A stretch of 64,000 nucleotides of DNA from positions 62,001-126,000 of the forward strand of contig CAJIZE010000003.1 of NCBI GenBank assembly GCA_905181855.1, given 5' to 3'. The stretch is from an uncultured Flavobacteriales bacterium. GTDB lineage: Bacteria; Bacteroidota; Bacteroidia; Flavobacteriales_G; Salibacteraceae. A program made the position numbers and the translations under genes. Below, piece after piece: positions 29,036 through 37,407 of the stretch. Positions within the stretch are counted from its first letter, which is position 1. Every line of letters starts with the position of its first letter. Under the pieces are notes generated by a model that was not told the DNA's origin, made no database searches, and saw nothing but the letters and a program-made list of their open reading frames with translations.

Positions 29036-30350
29036 TTCAATTGACAACATAAACTGGAAAGAAATTAATCGATTGGCTTTACCTGCAATAATTGCAGGAA
29101 TTGCGGAGCCGGTAATCTCGCTAGTAGATACTGCAGTTATAGGCCAATTAGGTGCAACCGAACTTGGAGGGGTTGGAGTAGGGGCATCCTTGTTTACTTT
29201 AATAATGTGGGTGCTAGCTCAAACAAAAAGCGCTATTTCTGCCATTGTTTCAAAAGCAGTTGGCGCAAACAACCTAAAAAGTTTAAAATCGTTTATTCCT
29301 CAGGCTTTAATCATGAATTTCATACTCGGCGCAAGTGTTATGATTTTTGCTCTCCTTCTAAGTGTCCCTATTTTTAAATTGTACAACGCTCAAGGCGATT
29401 TATTAAATGTAGCAAACAGCTATTTTCATATTAGAGCATTTGGTTTACCAATTGGCTTATTAGTATTCGGAATTTTCGGAGTGTTTAGAGGTCTACAGAA
29501 TACATCATGGGCAATGATTATAAGTTTTGTAGGAGCAACAGTTAATGTTGTTTTAGATATCATTCTGGTGTTCGGGATAGAAGGAATTGTACCTTCATTT
29601 GGTGTTGAAGGAGCAGCTTGGGCGAGTGTTGTTTCACAATTCATTATGTTGGCGCTAGCAGTCCGATACTTGTACAAGAAAACGGACTTTCAACTTATCC
29701 AAGTAGTAAAAATTCATCCTAAAATTAAATCGTTGCTTAAAATGAGTTTCGATTTATTTATAAGGGCAATTGCACTGAATATTGCGTTTTATGCTGGTAC
29801 AAGCTTGGCTACTTCATTGAGTGATGAGCATGTCGCAGCATTCACCATAGGGGTAAATATTTGGTTGTTCTCCTCCTTTTTTATTGATGGTTATTCTAAT
29901 GCAGGAAATGCGCTTGCAGGTAAATTGTCAGGAAGGAATAATTTCAATTTGTTATTGAAGGTAACTCACAAGTTATTAAAGATAAACGTTTTTATTGGGG
30001 CATTACTCGGGTTAACTTATGCATTGGGTTACAAATTAATTGGCAGCTTTTTTACAGATGATGAATTGGTGCTAGAAATATTCACGACCTCTTTTTGGTT
30101 AATTATTATATCACAGCCAATCAACGCGATTGCGTTTACCTTAGATGGCATTTTTAAAGGTCTGGGAAAAACAGCTTTTCTAAGAAATTTATTACTTGGA
30201 GCAACGTTTTTGATGTTTATTCCAAGTGTAGCCATGTTTCATACATTTACACCAGGATTAATCGGGATTTGGGTTTCGTTTATTCTCTGGATGTCGTTTA
30301 GAGGTTTCCCCATTTACATTAAGTTAAAATCAATTGTTCGAAATGCGTAA
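29028..30350 (+). CDS. MATE family efflux transporter
   Basis: 440 residues with about twelve membrane segments in two halves. The N-terminal motif IAGIAEPVISLVDTAVIGQLG is diagnostic of MATE (DinF-like branch), a cation-coupled multidrug or metabolite exporter in the inner membrane. The start is TTG at 29028, overlapping the dnaX end; the first 15 residues are polar and cytoplasmic. Substrate unknown. Confidence 0.88.
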   Translation: MSNSIDNINWKEINRLALPAIIAGIAEPVISLVDTAVIGQLGATELGGVGVGASLFTLIMWVLAQTKSAISAIVSKAVGANNLKSLKSFIPQALIMNFILGASVMIFALLLSVPIFKLYNAQGDLLNVANSYFHIRAFGLPIGLLVFGIFGVFRGLQNTSWAMIISFVGATVNVVLDIILVFGIEGIVPSFGVEGAAWASVVSQFIMLALAVRYLYKKTDFQLIQVVKIHPKIKSLLKMSFDLFIRAIALNIAFYAGTSLATSLSDEHVAAFTIGVNIWLFSSFFIDGYSNAGNALAGKLSGRNNFNLLLKVTHKLLKINVFIGALLGLTYALGYKLIGSFFTDDELVLEIFTTSFWLIIISQPINAIAFTLDGIFKGLGKTAFLRNLLLGATFLMFIPSVAMFHTFTPGLIGIWVSFILWMSFRGFPIYIKLKSIVRNA

Positions 30351-31131
30351 TTTCTTAGTGCTATTTTGCCTTCTGTTTTTTGTTGGATGTTCTGATTCAG
30401 GATCAAAAAAGAAAATTAAAACTGAAGCGATGGTAGAGCAAGCGTCTAAACGTTTATTAAAGCAGAAACCTGTAGTTAAACAACCATCGTTTTTGCCAAC
30501 ATTATCCAACAAGAATTATGAAGACATTCTGCTGAAATACGGCAACGAAAACAAAGAGACTGATTTGCTGATTGAAACCGAAATGGGTAATATTAAAATC
30601 AGGTTATACAAGCAACCCAAAATGCATCGCGCAAGCTTTATTTACTTGGCTAAGATGGGGTATTTTAACACTACCGTGTTTTATCGTGTTATTGACGATT
30701 TTGTGGTGCAAGGAGGTAATTCGGATAATTGGGATACCCAAAATTTGAAAGCTAAGATTGGTAATTTTAAAATGAAACCTGAGTTTTTTACTGAGCTTTA
30801 CCACAAAAGAGGAGCTGTGGCAATGGCACGTAACTATTCTGATAATCCTGATAAACTTTCATCACCATATACTTTTTATATCGTTCAACGTGGTAAAATA
30901 AAACCAGAAGGGATTAAGTATTTAAGACAAATGGAAGATCAAATTATTCCTGGTGATCAGGCTGACTTTTATATGAAATTTGGTGGTTCCCCAAGTTTAG
31001 ATGCTGAACATACTGTTATAGGTGAGGTTTTGGAAGGAATGGATGTTGTTGACGCCATCGCTAAAGTTGACACTGACGAAGGCGACTGGCCTAAGAAAGA
31101 CATCAAAATGACGGTTAAGGTTTTGAATTAA
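30343..31131 (+). CDS. Cyclophilin-type peptidyl-prolyl isomerase lipoprotein
   Basis: The ATG at 30343 gives MRNFLVLFCLLFFVGCSDSG, a lipoprotein signal with lipobox FVGC, and overlaps the MATE stop by 8 bases. A TTG nine bases upstream is less likely. The cyclophilin domain (about 75-262) shows MGNIKIRLY, FYRVIDDFVVQGGN (catalytic-Arg block), AMARNYSDNPDKLSSPYTFYIV and LDAEHTVIGEVLEGMDVVDAI, with an insertion compared with short bacterial cyclophilins. It probably helps protein folding in the periplasm. It converges on the acyltransferase gene with shared stop bases. Confidence 0.9.
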   Translation: MRNFLVLFCLLFFVGCSDSGSKKKIKTEAMVEQASKRLLKQKPVVKQPSFLPTLSNKNYEDILLKYGNENKETDLLIETEMGNIKIRLYKQPKMHRASFIYLAKMGYFNTTVFYRVIDDFVVQGGNSDNWDTQNLKAKIGNFKMKPEFFTELYHKRGAVAMARNYSDNPDKLSSPYTFYIVQRGKIKPEGIKYLRQMEDQIIPGDQADFYMKFGGSPSLDAEHTVIGEVLEGMDVVDAIAKVDTDEGDWPKKDIKMTVKVLN

Positions 31132-31697
31132 TCCTTCAGATAAAATTTATCATTATACAATAGAGGATTTGCCGCCATATCTGGTGTATAAAATTTGGCC
31201 ATGGCTTCAAAATCCACTTGTTTGTTTCCTGTAGGATAAAACAGGTGTTTAAATCCAGCTCGTTTGTTAGGGTAATCTAAAAATCCCATAGCAATGGGTA
31301 AGTTGCAATCTAAGGCAACATGATAAAATCCTGATTTCCATTTTTGAACCCTTTTACGCGTTCCTTCTGGCGAAAACAGAATGTAAATGGGTTTGCCGCT
31401 TTCAATCATTTTTTTGAGTTCGCCAGTGAGGTTGTTTTTTTTAGAACGATCAACGGGAATTCCTCCTGTTGCCCTGAAAAACCATCCAATTAAGGGGTTT
31501 TTGAAAAACACATCTTTAATTAAAATCTTTGCAGGGTAGCCGAAAATAGTAAGAGCGCAAACGGTAAATATAAAATCCCAATTTGATGTGTGAGGTGCTC
31601 CAATGGCAATACACTGATTAACTTCCGGAGGAATACCACCTGAAGTTTTCCAACCACTAATTTTAAAAATTCCTTTTGCTATGAGTTTACCTATCAA
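31128..31697 (-). CDS. PlsC-like lysophospholipid acyltransferase
   Basis: 189 residues with the acyltransferase H(X)4D box in PHTSNWDF (about 36) and the glycerophosphate-binding FSPEGTRK (about 110). A GGIPVDRSKK block comes between them. The family acylates lysophosphatidate or other lipid acceptors at the inner membrane. This short, soluble-looking member lacks long membrane helices; the acceptor is not known. Start is TTG. It lies 32 bases downstream of the helicase gene on the same strand and may be its second cistron. Confidence 0.83.
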   Translation of the reverse strand: MIGKLIAKGIFKISGWKTSGGIPPEVNQCIAIGAPHTSNWDFIFTVCALTIFGYPAKILIKDVFFKNPLIGWFFRATGGIPVDRSKKNNLTGELKKMIESGKPIYILFSPEGTRKRVQKWKSGFYHVALDCNLPIAMGFLDYPNKRAGFKHLFYPTGNKQVDFEAMAKFYTPDMAANPLLYNDKFYLKD

Positions 31698-31729
31698 AGT
31701 TTAATCTTTTTTCAAAAATATTAATCAAT

Positions 31730-33133
31730 TTAGAATTCCGGCTTTTTATCGAAGTCAAACTTGAAATTTACCAAATAGAGTTTCTTTTTAGCTCTTGTAA
31801 AACAAGTGTAAAGCCACCTTAAATAATCTACAGTAAGCCACTCTTTTTTGAAAAAACTTTGATCAATAAAAACACAATCCCATTGTCCGCCTTGAGCTTT
31901 GTGGCCTGTTATTGCGTAGGCATATTTAACTTGAATTGCATTAAAATGTGGGGTTGATTTAATGTACTCCCAAATTTTCCGCCTACTGCTTTCTTCAGGA
32001 ATATCTTCTTTAATGGTTAAAATGAAGGCATCCATTTCTTGTTTCGACATGGATGCAGTTACACCATTTAATGCAGCTTTAATGAGCTTTAAATCAATTT
32101 CAGGATTGTTGTAGTGGTCTTTTAAACTGCATTGAACGTTCAGAAATTCTTGATTGTAAATTCCTTCTTCATTTTGAATACGGTTAATCTCAATAGTGTC
32201 ACCGTTGGCAATAAAACCAATTCCATCATAGTCTTTGGTCCAGTAATAATTGTTTTTAACTACCATTAAAAGTTCACCACCAGTAATTGGTTCATCATGC
32301 TGAAAAACTCTGTTTCTTATTTGATTGTTATACAAGTTTGCCGTCTTGTTAGATCGAGTTAAAACAACGGTTTCTTCTACTCCAAATTCTTGGTATGCTT
32401 CTTCAAGTTTTTCATGAACTTCTTGCCCCGTAATTACTTTAATGTCGTTAAAAGAATCAAAATTGAAATCTGGAAACTGCCCAATATTACTTTCAATATT
32501 GCTTCGGATTAGAGTGGCATTAAACAATATGCCTGAATCTTGGGCTTGCCTTATAACCTGTGTTAACTGAATGTGTTTTATTCGTTGACCTATTAAGTCG
32601 CCCATAAAATTTGGGTCGAGGGCTGCTGAAAACAATTCATTGACAGGTGGTAATTGAGCAACATCGCCAATGAAAATAATCTTGCAATCTTGCCCCATAA
32701 AAACATATTCAAGAAAATCTTCAATTAAAGGGTTCCCCATGAAACCTGGCTCCTCTGAGCTAATCATTGATGCTTCATCAACAATAAAAACCCCACCTTG
32801 GCTTTTGTTTTCGAATAATTTAAAATTTTGATAGCTACCTATATTATGCGCCTGATAAATTTTACGATGAATGGTTGATGCAAACTTTCGAGTGTATTTT
32901 TGAATAACTTTTGCTGCTTTACCTGTTGGTGCTAGTAGATAATATTCTCTTTCATTCTTGGTTAAAAATTGAACTAGACTGTCAACAATGGTAGTTTTTC
33001 CTGTGCCGGCAAATCCTTTTAGTATAAAAATGTTTTGAGTTGGAGAAAGGGCAAATTCTTCAAGTAAATACAACGCTTCTTTTTGGTCGGCCGTTGGGGT
33101 AAATTTTGAACTGAAAATAGAATATAAACTCAC
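31730..33133 (-). CDS. RecD/TraA-like SF1 DNA helicase
   Basis: 467 residues. Walker A is in LKGFAGTGKTT (about 40), motif II is FIVDEASMI (about 115), and motif III reads IFIGDVAQLPPVNE. Motif VI lies in the C-terminal UvrD_C_2-like part (AYAITGHKAQGGQW ... YTCFTRAKKKLYLV). This is the compact AAA_30/Dda-like SF1B type, probably a 5'-3' helicase in repair or recombination. The start is GTG, and a TAGATTTG -7 box (33138-33145, minus strand) ends only 4 bases before it, so the transcript may be leaderless. Confidence 0.9.
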   Translation of the reverse strand: MSLYSIFSSKFTPTADQKEALYLLEEFALSPTQNIFILKGFAGTGKTTIVDSLVQFLTKNEREYYLLAPTGKAAKVIQKYTRKFASTIHRKIYQAHNIGSYQNFKLFENKSQGGVFIVDEASMISSEEPGFMGNPLIEDFLEYVFMGQDCKIIFIGDVAQLPPVNELFSAALDPNFMGDLIGQRIKHIQLTQVIRQAQDSGILFNATLIRSNIESNIGQFPDFNFDSFNDIKVITGQEVHEKLEEAYQEFGVEETVVLTRSNKTANLYNNQIRNRVFQHDEPITGGELLMVVKNNYYWTKDYDGIGFIANGDTIEINRIQNEEGIYNQEFLNVQCSLKDHYNNPEIDLKLIKAALNGVTASMSKQEMDAFILTIKEDIPEESSRRKIWEYIKSTPHFNAIQVKYAYAITGHKAQGGQWDCVFIDQSFFKKEWLTVDYLRWLYTCFTRAKKKLYLVNFKFDFDKKPEF

Positions 33134-33214
33134 CGTACAAATCTATTTTACAACAGTCAACTAAATGACAAACTTCAAATATTATTTCACTTAAAAATTC
33201 AGCCGAATTTTTTT

Positions 33215-33222
33215 TAGATTTG
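33215..33222 (+). promoter_or_regulatory. Candidate promoter of the 33257-37326 operon (-7 box)
   Basis: TAGATTTG fits the -7 consensus, 34 bases before the ATG of the first gene. The five following genes overlap or lie within 50 bases, so one promoter could serve them all. Confidence 0.5.
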
Positions 33223-33256
33223 CAATGCTTGTAAATTAAAATTATATTTAAAAAAC

Positions 33257-34045
33257 ATGGAATTAAGCTTTTCTAAAGTTGGAACATCAATTTTTATTAC
33301 AGTTGCGGGTCTTGCATTTTTAATCTTTGGTTTTGTTGGAAATCAAAACTCATGGTTTTTAATGGCCGCAGGAGCAATTTTTATCGGAGGAATAGTCGCT
33401 GGATTAGGCGGTTTGAATATGTTCACCAAAAGCGTACGAAGTAGAGTAATAGCTGTTTTAATAGTATTTGGGGTGGTTTTATCAGCCTTAAATTTTAAAT
33501 CCATAAAAGACCCTATCGAATTTAGAACTCAAAAGGTTGAAAGAAACGATAAAGTAATTCAACAATTAAAAGACATCAGACAAGCTCAAATTGGTTTTAA
33601 AAGCGCACGTAACGTGTATGCTTCTGATTTTGAGACATTAATTAGCTTTTTGAAAAATGATTCAATAACAGTTATTAAAGCAGTAGGTTTTGTTCCAGAT
33701 AGCTTAACCGAGGAACAGGCAATTGAGAAAGGTATTGTTATAAGAGATACTATTTATGAGCCTGCATTAGGAAGTGTTTTTAGTAAATTTTACACCAAGG
33801 ACAGAGATGAAAGATATAGTTTGAATATTGATTCTCTCAAGTATATTCCTTTTTCAGGGGGTGAAATTTTTGATATTCAAGCTGGACAAATCCAAAGGAA
33901 CAATTTGTTGGTTCAGGTTTTTGAAATTACCGCGCCAAGAGAGAAAGTTCTAGTTGGCTTAAATAAGCGAATGATTAAGATGGATAAAGACCTGAGAGTT
34001 GGGTCAATGATAAATCCTACAACAAGTGGAAACTGGGGTGAGTAA
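33257..34045 (+). CDS. Conserved membrane protein of unknown function
   Basis: 262 residues. Three hydrophobic segments occupy the first 85 residues (ISIFITVAGLAFLIFG-like, WFLMAAGAIFIGGIVAG, VIAVLIVFGVVLSAL). A soluble domain of about 175 residues follows, beginning with a heptad-like stretch (KVIQQLKDIRQAQIGFKS). I do not recognise the family; comparable proteins in Bacteroidota are annotated as hypothetical. It overlaps the DUF3822 gene and heads an operon with rsmD and coaD. Confidence 0.75.
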   Translation: MELSFSKVGTSIFITVAGLAFLIFGFVGNQNSWFLMAAGAIFIGGIVAGLGGLNMFTKSVRSRVIAVLIVFGVVLSALNFKSIKDPIEFRTQKVERNDKVIQQLKDIRQAQIGFKSARNVYASDFETLISFLKNDSITVIKAVGFVPDSLTEEQAIEKGIVIRDTIYEPALGSVFSKFYTKDRDERYSLNIDSLKYIPFSGGEIFDIQAGQIQRNNLLVQVFEITAPREKVLVGLNKRMIKMDKDLRVGSMINPTTSGNWGE

Positions 34046-34919
34046 TATCTCTTCGGTTTCTTTAAGTACTGAGAGAAGTGCGAATATTTTTTTAGTCCAG
34101 AATAACTTTAGTCAACAAACTGCAGGTCATTGCTTGTTGCAATTACAAGTATCAGATGATTCACTAACAGTATCTATTTTAGATAAAAGTACTGCTAAGC
34201 TTATTGGTTTTGCCGCATTTGTTTTTGATAAGTTAAAGAGCAGTGTTCTACTCCAAATCAAAAGTATTTTCAAAACCAATGATTTGTTTAAATTGGATTT
34301 TGCCCAAGTTGTTTTTGTTATAAGAAACAGGCATTTCACCTTTATTCCAAGTCCTTTTTTTGAGATTGGTAATGCCGATTCTTATCTAAAAGCATCAAGT
34401 TATTACAATCAAAATTTAAAGACAAGCCACAAAATAATTGAAAGCGTAAAAGCAATTAATGTGTTTCAGTATGATCCTGAAATTATTGATTATTTACATC
34501 ATTATTACAGTAAAGGAACAGTTACGCATCATCACAACGTGTTAATTGAAGGTTTTTCTTTACTAACAAGATTCAATATTTCAAATCAGGTTTTTGTAAA
34601 TCTAACCGACACTTTTTTTGATGTGGTAGTTTTTATTAAATCGAAATTTGTATTTGCAAATTCGTTTTACTTTAAAACATCTGAAGATGTAGTTTATTAC
34701 CTGCTTTTTTCGTTAGAACAATTAGGATTGAATGCTAAGAGCAGCAAGGTTTCTTTACTTGGCAATAAAGTAGACGAGCAACTTAATGATAAAATTGCAG
34801 AATACTTTAATGCAGTTGAACGGTTGCCGCTTACTTCTTTTGTAGGCAGAGATGAGGCTTTACAAGCTCTAAAATCAAATGAATATTTCACAACAGAAAA
34901 TGCATTCTTGTGCGTATAA
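34026..34919 (+). CDS. DUF3822 family protein
   Basis: 297 residues, typical of the Bacteroidota-specific DUF3822 family, which resembles an actin/ASKHA-like fold and is of unknown function. Start is GTG at 34026, or GTG at 34038 nearer the upstream stop. It overlaps rsmD by 10 bases. The fixed neighbourhood DUF3822-rsmD-coaD is common in this phylum and hints at a housekeeping role. Confidence 0.75.
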   Translation: METGVSNISSVSLSTERSANIFLVQNNFSQQTAGHCLLQLQVSDDSLTVSILDKSTAKLIGFAAFVFDKLKSSVLLQIKSIFKTNDLFKLDFAQVVFVIRNRHFTFIPSPFFEIGNADSYLKASSYYNQNLKTSHKIIESVKAINVFQYDPEIIDYLHHYYSKGTVTHHHNVLIEGFSLLTRFNISNQVFVNLTDTFFDVVVFIKSKFVFANSFYFKTSEDVVYYLLFSLEQLGLNAKSSKVSLLGNKVDEQLNDKIAEYFNAVERLPLTSFVGRDEALQALKSNEYFTTENAFLCV

Positions 34920-35443
34920 TAGGAGGAGAATTTAAAGGTCGTTCAATACAGGTTGCTAAAAATTTACCAGCCCGACCAACCACAGATTTTGCCAGAGAAG
35001 CTCTTTTTAATGTACTAAACAACAGTTATCATTTTGAAGGTAGATCGGTTCTTGATTTATTCGCAGGTACTGGGTTAATTGGTTTAGAGTTTTTATCAAG
35101 AGGAGCAAGCAGTTTGGTGTCTGTCGATTTTCACCAAAATTGCATAAAACATTTACGTCAACTGAGCCGTAGTTTTGAATCTGATTGGACGGTGCTAAGA
35201 AAAAACGTATTCAGTTTTGTTCCGAATTGCAAGGTTGGTTTTGATTTTATTTTTGCAGATCCACCATACGACAATCCTAAACTAAAGGATATTCCAACTT
35301 TGATCTTAAAGAATGAAACCATACTTAATAAAAATGGTTTGTTAATACTTGAGCACTCAAAACGTGATATCTTTTCAGAACACATTAATTTTGTAGAAAC
35401 GAGAAAATACGGAAACGTAAATTTTTCTTTTTTTCGCAAATAG
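34910..35443 (+). CDS. rsmD: 16S rRNA (guanine(966)-N2)-methyltransferase RsmD
   Basis: 177 residues: MRIIGGEFKGR, RPTTDFAREALFNVL, SAM-binding VLDLFAGTGLIGLEFLSRGA and the catalytic DPPY motif in FIFADPPYDN. It modifies G966 of 16S rRNA on the 30S subunit. GTG start, coupled to the gene before it. Confidence 0.93.
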   Translation: MRIIGGEFKGRSIQVAKNLPARPTTDFAREALFNVLNNSYHFEGRSVLDLFAGTGLIGLEFLSRGASSLVSVDFHQNCIKHLRQLSRSFESDWTVLRKNVFSFVPNCKVGFDFIFADPPYDNPKLKDIPTLILKNETILNKNGLLILEHSKRDIFSEHINFVETRKYGNVNFSFFRK

Positions 35444-35452
35444 TGATTAATC

Positions 35453-35911
35453 ATGAGAAAAGCTGTATTTCCTGGGTCGTTTGACCCTTTTACCAATGGT
35501 CATTTTGATATCGTAAGCAGAGCATTACCCTTGTTTGATGAAATTGTTGTGGCTATTGGACACAACTCAAAAAAGAAATATTTATTCGATTTAGAATCAA
35601 GAAAAAAGTCTATTCAAGGTTTGTTCGAGAACAATCCAAAAATTTCGGTTCAAGTATATGAAGGCCTCACCGTTGATTATTGTTTGTCCATAAATGCTCC
35701 TTATATCTTGCGTGGATTGCGAAACTCAACCGATTTCGAATACGAAAGAAATATTGGTCAAATGAACAAAGCGTTGCAGGATGAAATAGAAACGGTATTC
35801 TTTTTGACGAGTCCAGCCCTTTCTGCTATAAGTTCGACAATTGTTCGAGATATTTACAAAAATGGCGGAAACATAAATCAGTTTACCCCATTGGATTACA
35901 AAATAGAATGA
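35453..35911 (+). CDS. coaD: Phosphopantetheine adenylyltransferase
   Basis: 152 residues with FPGSFDPFTNGH (the T/HxGH nucleotidyl-transferase motif), the LRGLRNSTDFEYE block and the ISSTIVR motif near the end. It performs the penultimate step of coenzyme A synthesis. Nine bases after rsmD, the usual pairing in many bacteria. Its stop shares ATGA with the next gene. Confidence 0.97.
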   Translation: MRKAVFPGSFDPFTNGHFDIVSRALPLFDEIVVAIGHNSKKKYLFDLESRKKSIQGLFENNPKISVQVYEGLTVDYCLSINAPYILRGLRNSTDFEYERNIGQMNKALQDEIETVFFLTSPALSAISSTIVRDIYKNGGNINQFTPLDYKIE

Positions 35912-37326
35912 GACTTTTAATATTCGTTACTTTTATTTTAACCTCTTTAAATTCTTACGCACAAACCATTGTAGGACAAGTTTTGTACGGTAGTAACAAC
36001 GAGTATGTTGAGGTATTTTTAACCGATTATTTTACCTACACCGATACAGTTATAAATGTAGTTAAATTGAATGATTCTTTATGTTTTGAACTAAACCTTA
36101 ATCTAGAAGAAAGTCAGCAAGTTACTTTTAAGATTAATCATGTTTATTACACCTTTTTTGTTGAACCAAATGAGACTTATAAAGTTGAATTCCCTCCATA
36201 TAACGGTGAGGCATCTAGGGTTTTAAGTAAACGGAAAACAGTTAATCCTATCATAATTAAAGATGGACAGAATAGAATTAATGAAAAACTTGAAGAGTTT
36301 AATTATTCGGTGGATAATTTAATTACCGAAAATGCTCAGTTATTTGTTCGTAAGACAGCAGAGAATGTTGTTGCTGCGTTTAAACTAAATATTGAGACTA
36401 AAACAACTACCGAGCAGAGCGCTTTTATAAGGACTTATTATCACTTTGTTATTGCCCAATTACAATTAACTACCAATTATTCCAGACAAAAAATGATGGA
36501 TGAATATGTTGTAAATGTTACTCCAAAAATAGCTCATCCTGAGTATGTTAAGTTTTTTAAGGATTTCTTTAGTGGATATAGAAGATTCTTTGCTGTTACT
36601 TCACTTCAATTGAAATTAGAAAGTTCTGTTAATGTTCATCAAAACCCTGATTCACTTTTGTCGGTGCTGAACACCAATAAATTTTTAAAGCAATGTACTG
36701 ATAAACAAAAGGAAATGGTTTTGGTGACGGAGCTGTATGATATGTATCAAGATGCTACGTACAACAGAGCTGCAATTGAGTCCGTTTTGAAGAAAATGAA
36801 AGTTAGGAGCTTGTATCCGGATGTTCAAAGTATTGTGAAAAATATTCTCAATAAATGGAATCTGCTTGAAAATGGAAGTATTGCTCCAGAGTTTGAGTTT
36901 AAGTTACCAAATGGTGAACTAAAGAAAATTTCTGACTATAGAGGTAAATATGTATATATAGATTTTTGGGCAACCTGGTGTACGCCCTGCATTAACGAAA
37001 TGAGGTTGACTAAAGCCCTTAATGAAACTTATAAGGAACAAGTTGAAATACTTTCAATTTCTATTGACGAGTCAAACAAAAAGTTTCAAAAATTCACCTC
37101 AAAGATGACATATGATTGGGTTTTTGGGCGAGCGTCAAATCTTGATAAATTAAAAGAAGATTACAGAATAATGTTGATTCCAAAATATGTGTTGATGGGT
37201 CCTGACGGTGAAATTATAAAATTAAATGCAGCGCGCCCCTCTAGTGATATTGAGAAAGAATTTTGGAAGATTAAAAAGGCAAATGCGCCAAAACCTAAAG
37301 ATAAAGAGATTTGGGAAATGAAATAA
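35908..37326 (+). CDS. TlpA-like secreted thioredoxin-fold protein
   Basis: 472 residues with a signal peptide (MRLLIFVTFILTSLNSYAQ). About 310 residues of all-helical or mixed sequence of unknown type follow, then a TlpA/AhpC-TSA-like domain (about 325-455) with the redox motif WATWCTPCINEMRL. It is predicted to be a periplasmic disulfide reductase. Large N-terminal extensions are typical of Bacteroidota TlpA-like proteins. It overlaps coaD by 4 bases and ends the operon. Confidence 0.87.
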   Translation: MRLLIFVTFILTSLNSYAQTIVGQVLYGSNNEYVEVFLTDYFTYTDTVINVVKLNDSLCFELNLNLEESQQVTFKINHVYYTFFVEPNETYKVEFPPYNGEASRVLSKRKTVNPIIIKDGQNRINEKLEEFNYSVDNLITENAQLFVRKTAENVVAAFKLNIETKTTTEQSAFIRTYYHFVIAQLQLTTNYSRQKMMDEYVVNVTPKIAHPEYVKFFKDFFSGYRRFFAVTSLQLKLESSVNVHQNPDSLLSVLNTNKFLKQCTDKQKEMVLVTELYDMYQDATYNRAAIESVLKKMKVRSLYPDVQSIVKNILNKWNLLENGSIAPEFEFKLPNGELKKISDYRGKYVYIDFWATWCTPCINEMRLTKALNETYKEQVEILSISIDESNKKFQKFTSKMTYDWVFGRASNLDKLKEDYRIMLIPKYVLMGPDGEIIKLNAARPSSDIEKEFWKIKKANAPKPKDKEIWEMK

Positions 37327-37345
37327 AGTCGATTTCCAAGTATTA

Positions 37346-37377
37346 TTGTAATTAGTTAAGTCATTTTTCTATTTTTG
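37346..37377 (+). promoter_or_regulatory. Promoter of the 37408-43368 envelope locus
   Basis: TTG (37346-37348), 21 bases, then TATTTTTG (37370-37377). It overlaps an in-frame TTG at 37375 that might be taken as a start, so it supports the ATG at 37408, about 25 bases after the expected transcription start. Confidence 0.7.
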
Positions 37378-37407
37378 AAAAGGTTAATTCGGAGCAGAAA
37401 GAAAATC

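Noticed and set aside
37375-37407. TTG start adding eleven residues to the repeat protein
   Set aside because: It overlaps the -7 box of the promoter; the ATG at 37408 gives a proper signal peptide.
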